DNA of 64,000 bases, from contig CAWIKB010000009.1 in assembly GCA_963836605.1 (NCBI GenBank), forward strand, positions 1,116,001-1,180,000, given 5' to 3'. Below are positions 34,506-43,376 of the stretch, one piece after another. The DNA is from Bog-473 sp963836605. Its GTDB lineage: Bacteria; Actinomycetota; Acidimicrobiia; Acidimicrobiales; RAAP-2. Below the pieces are notes generated by a model. That model was given only the letters and a program-made list of their open reading frames with translations. It was not told the origin of the DNA and did no database searches. Made by a program: the position numbers and the translations under genes. Each line of letters opens with the position of its first letter. Positions within the stretch are counted from its first letter, which is position 1.

Positions 34506-34580
34506 GGGTGGTCACCCGGCTTCATGGGTGGTCACACGGCTTCATGGGTGGTCACCCGGCTTCATGGGCGATCACTCGGC
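34501..34580. repeat. Four 20-bp tandem repeats at the patA-pimA junction
   Basis: The 20-bp unit TTCATGGGTGGTCACCCGGC occurs four times from 34501, with one change in the second copy and three in the fourth. Read on the minus strand, each unit contains an ATGA, so the original stop/start overlap between patA and pimA has been multiplied. Confidence 0.9.
34502..34565 (-). other. Three chained 7-codon frames linking patA to pimA
   Basis: On the minus strand the patA stop TGA (34562-34564) overlaps an ATG at 34565. That ATG opens a 7-codon frame MKPGDHP that ends in TGA overlapping the next ATG at 34545. The next two frames (MKPCDHP from 34545 and MKPGDHP from 34525) do the same, and the last stop overlaps the pimA ATG at 34505. 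A ribosome ending patA could restart four times. Whether the peptides are made is unknown. Confidence 0.6.
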
Positions 34581-35470
34581 CAGTTGGGCTGATAGAGATG
34601 CCATTGCTCGGGATGGCGCCGGATCATGCCTTCGAAGACGGTGGCCAGGTCCTGGGTCACCCGGGCCACGTCCCCACGCAAGGAGCCCCTTCGAGTCGTA
34701 TCGAGTGGCTGCTCCACCAAACCGGTGTGCCAATTTCCCGGGCCGGCGTAGACCGCCGTCGGAAGGAGGGCGGCGCCGGTCCGAAGCGCCAGGGTGGCCG
34801 CCCCTCCGGGCAGCGTGGTCCGCTCCCCGAAGAACTCGACCTCGACTCCATTGCCCACCAGGTCCCGATCGCAGACAAGCCCCACCACGGCGCCGCTCCG
34901 CAACGCCCGGAGGGTGGCCGGGCCGGACCCGTCCCCCAGCGGCACCGCGGTCAATCCCATCTCGGCCCGTTGCGCCAGGAACCACTCGAAGAGCTCCGGC
35001 GGGTCGATGCGTTCGACCACGGCAGTCATGGGCATGTCCTCGAGGGCCAGCCAGGCGCCACCCCACTCCCAGCTCCCCAGATGGGGCAGGGCCAGGACCA
35101 CACCCCGACCACGGGATTTCGCTTCCCGCAGAGTTTCCTCACCCCGCCCGAACGACATACGGGCCCGCACCACCCCCGGACTGGTGTACGGCAAGCGCGC
35201 GCCGTCGACCCAGTACCGCGCGTACTGCACGTACGTGCGGCGACTCACGCGCCGCACCAGGGCGGGATCTGCCACCACACCGGCGGACTCACTCTCGAGC
35301 ACGCGTCGCACGTGGCGCTCGTTCATGGCCAGGGCCGGGCCACCTCGCCGCGACATGACCCGCGCCACCCCTCCGGCCGCGCCTCGGGCGAGAGGCTCGG
35401 GAAGTCGCCCCATCGCGGTGGCCAGGCCTCGATACGTCACGTACTTCACCATCGAACGCCACTCGCTCAC
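34562..35470 (-). CDS. patA: Phosphatidylinositol mannoside acyltransferase (PatA-like)
   Basis: 302 residues of the lysophospholipid/HtrB-type acyltransferase family, with the HxxxxE motif in LPHLGSWEWGG. The family acylates phosphatidylinositol mannosides at the inner membrane. The GTG start at 35470 overlaps a TGA of the RelE-like remnant; ATG 35452 is an alternative. Genes pgsA before and pimA after support the PIM pathway. Confidence 0.9.
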   Translation of the reverse strand: MSEWRSMVKYVTYRGLATAMGRLPEPLARGAAGGVARVMSRRGGPALAMNERHVRRVLESESAGVVADPALVRRVSRRTYVQYARYWVDGARLPYTSPGVVRARMSFGRGEETLREAKSRGRGVVLALPHLGSWEWGGAWLALEDMPMTAVVERIDPPELFEWFLAQRAEMGLTAVPLGDGSGPATLRALRSGAVVGLVCDRDLVGNGVEVEFFGERTTLPGGAATLALRTGAALLPTAVYAGPGNWHTGLVEQPLDTTRRGSLRGDVARVTQDLATVFEGMIRRHPEQWHLYQPNWPSDRP

Positions 35471-35652
35471 CGGCCGTAGACCTTTCGACTGGGCCCGAGT
35501 GCGACCACTACAACGAGGAGGACGTCATCGGCGACGGTATACACGATCTCTGTGATCACCCACTCTGACTCGGTAACCGGATCTCCCGCGCAGCCGCCAT
35601 CTTGTATGCCCGGATGAGGGAGAGCCGAACTAGGAACGAAGACGAACAGCAC
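35467..35652 (-). pseudogene. RelE/ParE-like toxin remnant between pgsA and patA
   Basis: The last 40 residues of this 61-codon frame, EWVITEIVYTV then DDVLLVVVVALGPSRKVYGR, match the C-terminal strands of RelE-family toxins (typically ..YRIxYxVDDDxLLVVVVxVGHRREVY). The N-terminal half of such a toxin is missing and no antitoxin is next to it. The stop codon overlaps the patA GTG. I judge it a relic, possibly still translated because it couples to patA. Confidence 0.5.
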
Positions 35653-35655
35653 GGA

Positions 35656-36567
35656 CTACGACGAAGAGGAAGGCCCGCGCGACAGCCGCCCTCGGCCGTT
35701 GGATGTGCCACGGGTCGTCGCATGCGTCTTGGATCCACCCCGCGCCCGCAATCTTCGGCCGGACCGACTGCTCAAGGACTCCTGGCGGCGGGCACGCCAA
35801 CGCCCCACCGGGGCACCGGTCGTCTGGGCGGCCGCACTGCGGGGCACACCGACGCCTTCACGCCAGGTGCGCCAGCGGGATTCCACCTTGCCGTCACGCC
35901 AGGCCACCACCCGGCGGCGGGCCCGATCGGCGTGAGGGACCTCGGCATCGGCAGCCGCGGCCACCGCCGGGGCAGGGGTGACAGCCGGGGCTGAGGCCGC
36001 CTTCCACACCTTGACGAACCGCGTCACAGCCGTCACCGAAATGAGCACCAGCATGATCCACAGGATGGGGACCAGGAAGGCCGAGTTGATGAACCCGATT
36101 CCAAGGAGGACCATCCGCTCGGCCCGCTCCATGAGCCCACCCTTGGCCGACAGGCCGAGCGACTCGGCCTTGGCCCGCTCGTAGGAGACCAGCGCGGTGA
36201 CGCCCAGTACGGCCAACGGCAAGATGGCCAGATGACCCTCACCCTGACCGATCATGTACCAGGCCACGCCGCCCATGAGGAGGGCGTCGGCCACCCGGTC
36301 GGTCACCGAGTCGAAGAAGGCCCCCCGCACCGAGGAGGTGCCGGCCGCTTTGGCCACCGGCCCATCGAGCAGGTCGTGCAGGCCGGTCAGGATCAGCAGG
36401 ACGATGGCGAGATGCAGGTGCCCGGTCGCCACGGCGACCGCGCACGCCGAAGCCGAGATCAGCCCGGTTGCGGTGAGGACATCGGCGGTGATCCCTCGTC
36501 GGTGGAGAGCCGACCCGACCGGGCCGGTGGTCCGGTCCACGGCATCGCGCCAGCGACCGTCAAACAT
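35656..36567 (-). CDS. pgsA: CDP-alcohol phosphatidyltransferase (PgsA-like)
   Basis: 303 residues. The CDP-alcohol signature is DGPVAK then G-x3-D-x3-D in GAFFDSVTD; the usual AR is AK here. Six hydrophobic segments fill about 30-200. It probably makes phosphatidylinositol (phosphate), the lipid used by patA/pimA. From about residue 200 an Ala-rich linker and an Arg/Ser-rich tail of about 100 residues are not family features. The tail ends just before the toxin remnant, so it may be a read-through after loss of the original stop. Confidence 0.85.
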   Translation of the reverse strand: MFDGRWRDAVDRTTGPVGSALHRRGITADVLTATGLISASACAVAVATGHLHLAIVLLILTGLHDLLDGPVAKAAGTSSVRGAFFDSVTDRVADALLMGGVAWYMIGQGEGHLAILPLAVLGVTALVSYERAKAESLGLSAKGGLMERAERMVLLGIGFINSAFLVPILWIMLVLISVTAVTRFVKVWKAASAPAVTPAPAVAAAADAEVPHADRARRRVVAWRDGKVESRWRTWREGVGVPRSAAAQTTGAPVGRWRARRQESLSSRSGRRLRARGGSKTHATTRGTSNGRGRLSRGPSSSS

Positions 36568-36686
36568 ACGACTCCTCGTGGTGCGCCACCCGCTTTGGGT
36601 GAACGCTTCTAGGACAGATACAAAAGTTTATCATTTGGGTAAATTCCCGCTGGGACCGACCCTCACCAGGGAAAAGGAGAGCCCAC

Positions 36687-37308
36687 CTGCCGAAGCAACC
36701 GGAGCAGCTCGGACCCTGGGACCCGCTCTCGTTACCTGAGGTTCACTCCCTGTTCACCGCGGCCACCTTCATGTGGTGGTTCTCGGGAGGCTGCGCCCTC
36801 GACCTCTTCGCAGGACACCACACCCGCGAACATGGCGACGTCGACGTGTCCCTCTTCCGGGATGACGCCCCGCATCTCCGCCGCCTCCTCCAGGGGTGGG
36901 ACCTCCGCCTCGCCCACGCCGGGGTCCTGACGCCCTGGGGGACGGCGACCATAGAGCCACCGTTCGGCAGCATTTGGTGCCGGCCGACACCCGAGGCACC
37001 CTTGGCGCCTGCAGATCCTCTTCGACGAGTGCACATCCACTGCATGGGTGTGCCGCCGACACCCCGACCTGCACGTGCCGTTGGCCTCGGCCATCGTTCT
37101 CTCGCCGGAGGGCCTTCGCTACCTCAGCCCCGAGATCCAGTTGCTCATGAAGGCCAAGGACACTCGACCCAAGGACGACGCCGATTTCGCAACCGTGTTC
37201 CCCTTCTTGTCCCCGGCTCGAAAACAATGGTTGACCGACGCGCTCGGGCGGTACTACCCCCGCCATCACTGGGTCCACGCGGCTGCACGCCGGCGCCCCG
37301 AGGGGTGA
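36687..37308 (+). pseudogene. Frameshifted aminoglycoside-type nucleotidyltransferase
   Basis: The upstream frame reads WWFSGGCALDLFAGHHTREH followed by GDVDVSLFRDD, the GG...LD and HxDxD pattern of small nucleotidyltransferases related to aminoglycoside adenylyltransferases. Around 36990-37003 the frame changes; the second frame gives WRLQILFDE...WVCRRHPDLHVPLASAIVLS and runs to TGA at 37308. The only start with a ribosome-binding site is CTG 36687, seven bases after AGGAG. One frameshift is enough to inactivate it. Confidence 0.7.
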
Positions 37309-37386
37309 TGACCAGAATGGATCGCGGTCTCGGCAATGTGTCTACCCCGATCTCCGGATGTCTACCCGGATGTCCCGATGTCCGAT

Positions 37387-39261
37387 CTACCCCGATGTCC
37401 AATTGCCAGAGGTTACGCAGCCGTCGGCACACGAGTCAGTCGCGACATTCTGACCCTTCGAATCCTGGACTGAGTTCCCCGCGATGACCACTGTCCGGGC
37501 GTAGGTGACTTCAATGCCGTCCGTGGGTTGATGTGGTATCTGCAGTGAGCTCCCCCGAGAGAGCTGCCCCGCTCCTTGTACCGTGTTGTCGAGAATCTGG
37601 ACATCGCTTGATCGCCACGGCGAGTGCGTGGCCGGGTCATAGTCACCCGCGAGGTTCTGCGATCCCGTCAGCAGTATCCCATCCGCGAAGGTGTTCGTGA
37701 TCTGATTGGCCACCATCTGTGAATCGGTGATGGACCTCAAGATCACACCGCGCCCGAGGGCCCGGCCGTTGACATTCGACGGCCACCCCGAGATGGTGTT
37801 GTTCGACACCTCGAGATGATTTGGTAATGAACTACGGTTCGGAGGCCCGTTATTCGCACCGGGCGTCCCTGGAGTCCCGGAGAGATCCATCGCGTCGTCA
37901 CCCACGTCGGCAATGGTGTTGTGGCTGATCAGCAGATTGGTCAGGTTCGTGGAATTCCACCAGCTGGCATTGATCCCGTCCCGGCCGGAGTTGTGGATGT
38001 CGTTGCCTGCGATGGTCCCATCGTTACCTCCCCGAATGCCGAGCGAGATCCCGGGCACGTCAGAAATGTCGAGATTCGTTATCTGGTAATGATCCACCTT
38101 CTTCAGACTCAGGCCCGCCGTCAACCCGTTCGGATGCACGCTGTTCGGACCGGATGGAAAACCCGAGCCGGCGCCCTGGATGGCGAAGTTCTCGAGGGCG
38201 ATGTTCGAGGTCGTCTTGTGTTGCCAGGGCAGGCCGACGTAGTACTTCCCGCCGCTGCCGCCTCCCCGGGTGGTGGTCCACGAGAACAGGAGCTTCGAGT
38301 TCGGTCCGGACCCGCGCACCGTCGTCCCACTCAAAAGGTTGAGCGAATGGGTGCAGCGAAAGGTCTTGCCGCTCGGCAGGTCGAGTACGCCGCCGCCTGA
38401 TGCTGCGTCGAGCGCGTTCTGGACGGCGCGGGTGTCGTCATGCCTGCCGTTGCCCACGGCACCGAAGTCCTCGGGCGTCACCGACTTCAGGTGACGGTGC
38501 GGAACAAGGGTCGGAGCGGGCGTCAGGATGGGAGTCGGAGTCCCTCCCTGTGTCTGGCCCTGGGTGCCCGAACCGCCCAGGCTGCCCAAGCTCCCGGAGA
38601 TGCCCGAGCCGGCCGGCGCGGGGAGTTGCACACCCGAGGCCAAGGCCTGTGCTGAGCTCAGCCCGGCGGACAAGTCCGAGAGGTTCTGGAGGAGTTGCTG
38701 GGCGAGACTCTGGGCCTCAGTCTGGCCACCGTTCAGGTTGGCCAGGGCTTGCTGGATCCCCTGGAGTAGGGCCTGTGCTTGGCCTTGGGCCTGGCCTCCA
38801 GGGAGGTCCGTCAGGGTTTGCTGGACCAACTGCGTCAGCGACTCGGTTGGGATCGGACCCCCGGTCAACTGGCCGAGGGACCCCTGGACCTGTTGGGTCA
38901 AGGTCTGGACCCGGGACTGACCGCCGGACAGATCGCCTTGGACTTGTTGGACTCCCTGCGTCAATTGTTGGACCTGCACCTCCGGGGTCGGATTGGTCGC
39001 CTGGCCGAACTGAATCTGCTGGGTCAACGACTGCACGCGGGCTTGGTCGCCCGACAGCACCGACTGGTCCGTCTGCAGCTGCTGGGTCAGCGCCTGCGCC
39101 TGTTCCTGGTCGCTGATGAGGGACGCCATGAGTTGCTGGACGGATGGCGGCGTGCCCGCGTGGGCGGGCGAGGTCCACAGCGGGAGGGGCGAGGCCATCA
39201 GCGCCGCGGCGCCCAGGGCCATGGCCATCGCGAGGAGGGATTGTCTCCCACGTCTCCTCAT
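37387..39261 (-). CDS. Secreted pectate-lyase-like protein with Gln-rich coiled-coil region
   Basis: 624 residues from ATG 39261 (MRRRGRQSLL), with GGGAGG upstream; 99 further N-terminal codons are rejected because the signal peptide starts here. After the signal, residues about 35-215 are Gln/Leu-rich heptad-like segments (QALTQQLQ, VQTLTQQVQ, SLAQQLLQ) with Gly spacers. From about 265 a beta-helix of the pectate lyase-3 type follows (HLKSVTPEDFGAVGNGRHDD, then NDIHNSGRDGINASWWNST). Such folds bind or cleave polysaccharides. A similar catalytic part is at 50521-51675. Confidence 0.82.
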   Translation of the reverse strand: MRRRGRQSLLAMAMALGAAALMASPLPLWTSPAHAGTPPSVQQLMASLISDQEQAQALTQQLQTDQSVLSGDQARVQSLTQQIQFGQATNPTPEVQVQQLTQGVQQVQGDLSGGQSRVQTLTQQVQGSLGQLTGGPIPTESLTQLVQQTLTDLPGGQAQGQAQALLQGIQQALANLNGGQTEAQSLAQQLLQNLSDLSAGLSSAQALASGVQLPAPAGSGISGSLGSLGGSGTQGQTQGGTPTPILTPAPTLVPHRHLKSVTPEDFGAVGNGRHDDTRAVQNALDAASGGGVLDLPSGKTFRCTHSLNLLSGTTVRGSGPNSKLLFSWTTTRGGGSGGKYYVGLPWQHKTTSNIALENFAIQGAGSGFPSGPNSVHPNGLTAGLSLKKVDHYQITNLDISDVPGISLGIRGGNDGTIAGNDIHNSGRDGINASWWNSTNLTNLLISHNTIADVGDDAMDLSGTPGTPGANNGPPNRSSLPNHLEVSNNTISGWPSNVNGRALGRGVILRSITDSQMVANQITNTFADGILLTGSQNLAGDYDPATHSPWRSSDVQILDNTVQGAGQLSRGSSLQIPHQPTDGIEVTYARTVVIAGNSVQDSKGQNVATDSCADGCVTSGNWTSG

Positions 39262-39751
39262 GTCCTCCCGCTCCAGGTCTTCAGATGGTGCCCTTTGACG
39301 CGCACCGATGGTGGGCCGGCCAGCGACTCGCCGTTCCTGGCGGGAGGCGCGGCCGAACCACGAATCTGACACCTGTTTCCAACCCCGCCGTGCGCCCCTC
39401 GATGGAAGGCTCCATCGCGCTTCGCTGTATTCGGAACATGCATGAGGCGAGGAACTTGCGGTCGGAGATCCTACGTTCGAGATGACCAGATCATCGGCAA
39501 CCCCTACCTGATCCGCCGGACTAGGTACGCGAAGGGCGCCACCAGTGTCAGGGCGCAAACCTCCTGATTGACGGATCAGCCCAAATCCAACGCCCGTTGA
39601 GGGGGGCGTCCTCGGCCGCCCTGCCGGAGCGGAAGACCCCCTGGTCAGCGGGCCGACCGGCGAAGATCCTCACCCAGTGCACGGGCCGATCGGCCGCCGT
39701 ACACTCGACATGAGCCCAGAAAGTATCATGCCACACGGACGGAGGGACCAG
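39262..39751. other. Intergenic region between the pectate-lyase-like gene and the EF-G paralogue
   Basis: The two genes diverge here. GGAGGG at 39741-39746 is the ribosome-binding site for the GTG at 39752. Open frames in the rest are GC-driven. I see no repeat or promoter hexamers of note. Confidence 0.5.
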
Positions 39752-41842
39752 GTGTCAGACGACCCGACCGCAATCCGAAACGTTGCTCTCGTCGGCCATC
39801 ACGGTTCCGGGAAGACGACGTTGGCCGAGGCCCTCCTGGCCGCCACCGGTGCCATCTCCCGCCGGGGTTCCGTCGAAAAGGGCACCACCACGTGTGACTT
39901 CGAGCCCGAGGAGATCGCACGCCAGCTGTCCATCTCCACCGCTCTGGCCCCGTTCTCCGTGAACGGCGTCAAGGTGAACCTCTTGGACACCCCGGGCTAC
40001 GCCGACTTCGCCGCTGAGATGCAGGCCGGTCTGGTCGCGGCGGACCTCGCCGTCGTCGTGGTGAGTGCGGTCGACGGGGTTCAGGCGCAGACCCACGAGG
40101 CGTGGCGCGCCGCCGCCAGGATGGACCTGCCCCGGGTCGTGATCATCAACAAGCTCGATCGAGAGCGGGCCGACTTCGACCGGGTCCTGGCCGAGATTCG
40201 CCAGGCTTTCGGCGCCGGCGTCGCGCCGGTCGAGCTGCCGATCGGTGCCGAGGCCGATTTCCACGGGGTCATCGACCTCCTGGGCGACACGGCCACGCAC
40301 TACGACACCGCGCCGACGCGGACAGCCGTTGACGGGAGCGTCCCACCGGCCGGGCACGAGGGGCCGATACCGCCCGAGCTGGTGGACGAGGAGCACGAAG
40401 TCCACGAGCAGCTGGTCGAGGGGATCGTGGTGGGCGACGACAACCTCATGGAGCGTTACCTCGACGGCGAATCCATCAACTATTCCGAGTTGGAGAAGAG
40501 CCTGGCCGGCGGGGTGGCCTCAGGCACTGTCTTCCCGGTCCTGTGCTGCTCTGGACTGACGGGCGTGGGCGTCGACCGACTGGCCCGCCTGATTGAGGAA
40601 CTGTGCCCCGCCCCGGACTCGACCCCACCGGTCATCGCCCAGGCGGGCACGACCACCACCGAGATCGCCTGCGACGCCTCCGGCCCGACGCTGCTGGCGG
40701 TGACCAAGACCTTCACCGACAGCCACACCGGCAAGATGTCCCTCTGCAAGGTCCTCTCCGGGACGCTCACCCCGGATACCGTGCTGATCAATTCACGATC
40801 ACGGGAGGAGGAGCGCCTGCACGCATTGGGCACGCTCTCGGGCCACAGCACCACGCCGACGACGTCGGTGGCGGCGGGCGACTTCGTGGCCATCCCCCGC
40901 CTGAACGGGACGCGGACCGGCGATACCCTCGCCCCCAAGGGCCAACCGGTCTCGGTGCTCTTCCCCCCCATCCCCGAACCCGCCCTGTCAGTGGCCGTGA
41001 AGCCGGCGACGAGGGCCGACGACGACAAGCTCATGTCCGCGCTGCAACGCCTCTGCGACGAGGATCTGTCCCTGACCGTCACCCGCGACGACGAGACCCA
41101 CCAGACCGTGTTGGGGGTGAACGGAGAGGTGCACCTCGCCGTGACCGTGGAGCGTCTGGCCCGCAAGTCCAATGTCCGCGTCGAACGGGAAGATCTCCGT
41201 ATCCCCTACCGGGAGACCATCACGACCTCCGCCCAGGCCGAAGGCAAGCACAAGAAGCAATCCGGAGGTCACGGACAATTCGGCATCTGCCACTTGAAGC
41301 TCGAACCACTCCCCCGCGGTGAGGGATTCGCCTTCCACGACGCCGTGGTCGGCGGTGCCATTCCCCGCCAGTACATTCCGGCGGTCGAGAAGGGCGTCAT
41401 CGAGACCATGGAGGCCGGCGGCACGTTCGGCTATCCGATCGTCGACATCGCCATCACGGTCGACGATGGCAAGGCCCATTCGGTCGATTCCAACGAACTG
41501 AGCTTCAAGATGGCGGCCGCCGCGGCCCTCCGCCAGGCCATCAGCGAGGCGGGCCCCATTCTGCTCGAACCAATCTCCAGAATCGACGTCACCATCCCCG
41601 CGGACAGCCAGGGCGACGTGCTCGGCGACCTGCACGCCCGCCGGGCTCGCATCGTGGGCACCGACCAGGCCGACGACACACTCCAGACGATCACCGCCTA
41701 CGCCCCGACGGCCGAGCTGACCCGCTACGCCGTCGACCTGCGGGCGCTCACCGGCGGGCGCGGCTCCTTCACCGCGGCCTACGATCACTACGACGCCGTG
41801 CCCGATCATCTCGCCGCATCGATAGCCTCGCCCGACAACTGA
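39752..41842 (+). CDS. fusA2: Elongation factor G-like GTPase (EF-G2 type)
   Basis: 696 residues from GTG 39752, five bases after GGAGGG. GTPase motifs are GHHGSGKT, DTPGYADF and NKLD. Domains II to V follow with the family GYPIVDIAITVDDGKAHSVD. It belongs to the EF-G-like paralogues that sit beside the housekeeping fusA in actinobacteria. Whether it works in translocation is unclear. The N-terminal frame upstream is not used. Confidence 0.88.
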   Translation: MSDDPTAIRNVALVGHHGSGKTTLAEALLAATGAISRRGSVEKGTTTCDFEPEEIARQLSISTALAPFSVNGVKVNLLDTPGYADFAAEMQAGLVAADLAVVVVSAVDGVQAQTHEAWRAAARMDLPRVVIINKLDRERADFDRVLAEIRQAFGAGVAPVELPIGAEADFHGVIDLLGDTATHYDTAPTRTAVDGSVPPAGHEGPIPPELVDEEHEVHEQLVEGIVVGDDNLMERYLDGESINYSELEKSLAGGVASGTVFPVLCCSGLTGVGVDRLARLIEELCPAPDSTPPVIAQAGTTTTEIACDASGPTLLAVTKTFTDSHTGKMSLCKVLSGTLTPDTVLINSRSREEERLHALGTLSGHSTTPTTSVAAGDFVAIPRLNGTRTGDTLAPKGQPVSVLFPPIPEPALSVAVKPATRADDDKLMSALQRLCDEDLSLTVTRDDETHQTVLGVNGEVHLAVTVERLARKSNVRVEREDLRIPYRETITTSAQAEGKHKKQSGGHGQFGICHLKLEPLPRGEGFAFHDAVVGGAIPRQYIPAVEKGVIETMEAGGTFGYPIVDIAITVDDGKAHSVDSNELSFKMAAAAALRQAISEAGPILLEPISRIDVTIPADSQGDVLGDLHARRARIVGTDQADDTLQTITAYAPTAELTRYAVDLRALTGGRGSFTAAYDHYDAVPDHLAASIASPDN

Positions 41843-41903
41843 TCTCTTTCCGGATTGAAATGGCGCGCCTAGTCCTCCGGCTCTGCACGCATTTCTTCGA
41901 AGG

Positions 41904-42170
41904 CTACGTGTAGGTGAACTTGTCGCCGGGGACGTTGGTGCTCGCTACGCCCGACGCCAGCACGGTGACGCTGCGGGTACCCTGGGCTTCGGCCGGAGAA
42001 ACCGCTGTGACCTCGGTGCCTGAGACCACCATGGAACTCGTGGCCGCAACGAAACCGACCTTCACCTTGGTTGTCCCAATCAGATTAGTGCCGGTGATGT
42101 TCACCGTGGTGCCACCGGCCGTGGGTCCCGAGGTCGGCGAGACCGAGGTGACGGAGGGCTGGCCGGTCAA
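41904..42170 (-). pseudogene. Orphan IPT/TIG domain fragment
   Basis: 88 residues reading PSVTSVSPTSGPTAGGTTVN...VVSGTEVTAVSPAEAQGTRSVTV, a complete IPT/TIG Ig-like domain. The only start is a TTG with no ribosome-binding site, and no signal peptide or larger protein is in frame upstream. It is most likely the end of a lost surface protein. Confidence 0.6.
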
Positions 42171-42690
42171 CTGCAGGAGATGAGACCGGAGATTTGTTCG
42201 GGGGACACCGGGTTACCGGCGTCGTCGACGAGGGCATAAGGTGCTCCCACCCTCACCGAAGGCGCTGCAGGAGGTCGTACCAGGATTTGGTGAGAGCTCC
42301 CACCAGCCCCAGGCCTGATCCCGTGACTCCACGGCGTGGAAATCGGGATGTGTGGCTCCGCCGATGGGATGTGTGCCCACACACCTCGAGTCTCGGCCCC
42401 AACGCTCAGCGTTTCCGGAAGGTGATCTGAAACCGGGCCTGGACCCGAACACCCAACGGCGTGGCGTTCGCGCGATCCATCACCATCCATCCCGAGCTGT
42501 TTCGACACCCTGCCAAATCCGCTCGACCCCAAACGCCAATCTGATCGCCGATGTCGGAAATTCATCAGAACACCCTGCTATATGATCCATCGGGCCGTGA
42601 ACAAATGGCTCGGCTCGCGCCCGAAGCGAGTACATAGCTGCACCACTGAAAGATGAAAGGTACGATGCCGGAACACCGCCGGTTCCAACA
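42171..42690. other. Intergenic or decayed sequence before the PASTA gene
   Basis: No gene is supported. A minus-strand frame ends NPVSPEQISGLISCS just before the TIG fragment and may be the previous part of that lost protein, but I do not recognise it. Confidence 0.45.
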
Positions 42691-43281
42691 GTGAGGGAAA
42701 AGCTTGGTCGACTCTGGGCATCGACGGCGTTCCGCGTTGCGCTCAGTGTGGTCGGAGTTGTCATCGTTGCCGGCCTGGTTCTCGCCAGTACGCACTCTTC
42801 CTCCCCGCAGTCGCCAGCGACCACCACCAGCACGACGAGTCAGTCGGTACAGGTGCCGCAACTCGTCGGCCTCCCATCAGCCGCCGCGCAGACGCTGCTG
42901 CAAAGCGCCAACTTGAAGGCCAGCGTCACCACCGTCCCGGGATCCGGGATAGCCGGGGTGATTCTGACGCAGACACCTTCTGCGGGATCCACCGTCGCTC
43001 CTGGGTCGGAGGTCACATTGACTGCGTCCGCAGGGTCCTCTCTTCCCGCCATTCCCGATGTCGCCGGGCAAACAGTCGCTCAAGCCCGGGCCACTCTCAA
43101 CGCGCAAGGCTTCGTGGCGAAGGGTTCGGTCCATGAGCATGCAAGTTTGCCGGCTGGCGATGTGATCAGTACAAATCCCCCGGCTGGTACTCAGGTACCA
43201 GCTAATGCGGCGGTGCAATTGGTCGTGTCGCAGGGCCCCATAAGGGTGAGGCCTACACCAACGACGAGAGTTCGAGGGTGA
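42691..43281 (+). CDS. Membrane-anchored PASTA-domain protein
   Basis: 196 residues from GTG 42691. One TM (VALSVVGVVIVAGLVLA, about 14-32) is followed by a Ser/Thr linker and two PASTA domains (VPQLVGLPSAAAQTLLQSA and IPDVAGQTVAQARATLNAQG). PASTA domains bind peptidoglycan fragments and are usually the sensor of a Ser/Thr kinase; here no kinase is fused or adjacent. It may sense or bind the wall. No clear ribosome-binding site. Confidence 0.8.
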   Translation: MREKLGRLWASTAFRVALSVVGVVIVAGLVLASTHSSSPQSPATTTSTTSQSVQVPQLVGLPSAAAQTLLQSANLKASVTTVPGSGIAGVILTQTPSAGSTVAPGSEVTLTASAGSSLPAIPDVAGQTVAQARATLNAQGFVAKGSVHEHASLPAGDVISTNPPAGTQVPANAAVQLVVSQGPIRVRPTPTTRVRG

Positions 43282-43376
43282 AACCCACGCCGGTCCTCTT
43301 GCCATTGGGAAGAGGGGACTCGAAGGGCGCTCCGGATCAACTCGAGACTCCTCTGTCGTCCAGTCGGGGACCGGCA

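Noticed and set aside
34501..34580. Short CRISPR-like array
   Set aside because: The 20-bp units are contiguous without spacers and are explained as a tandem repeat of a gene junction.
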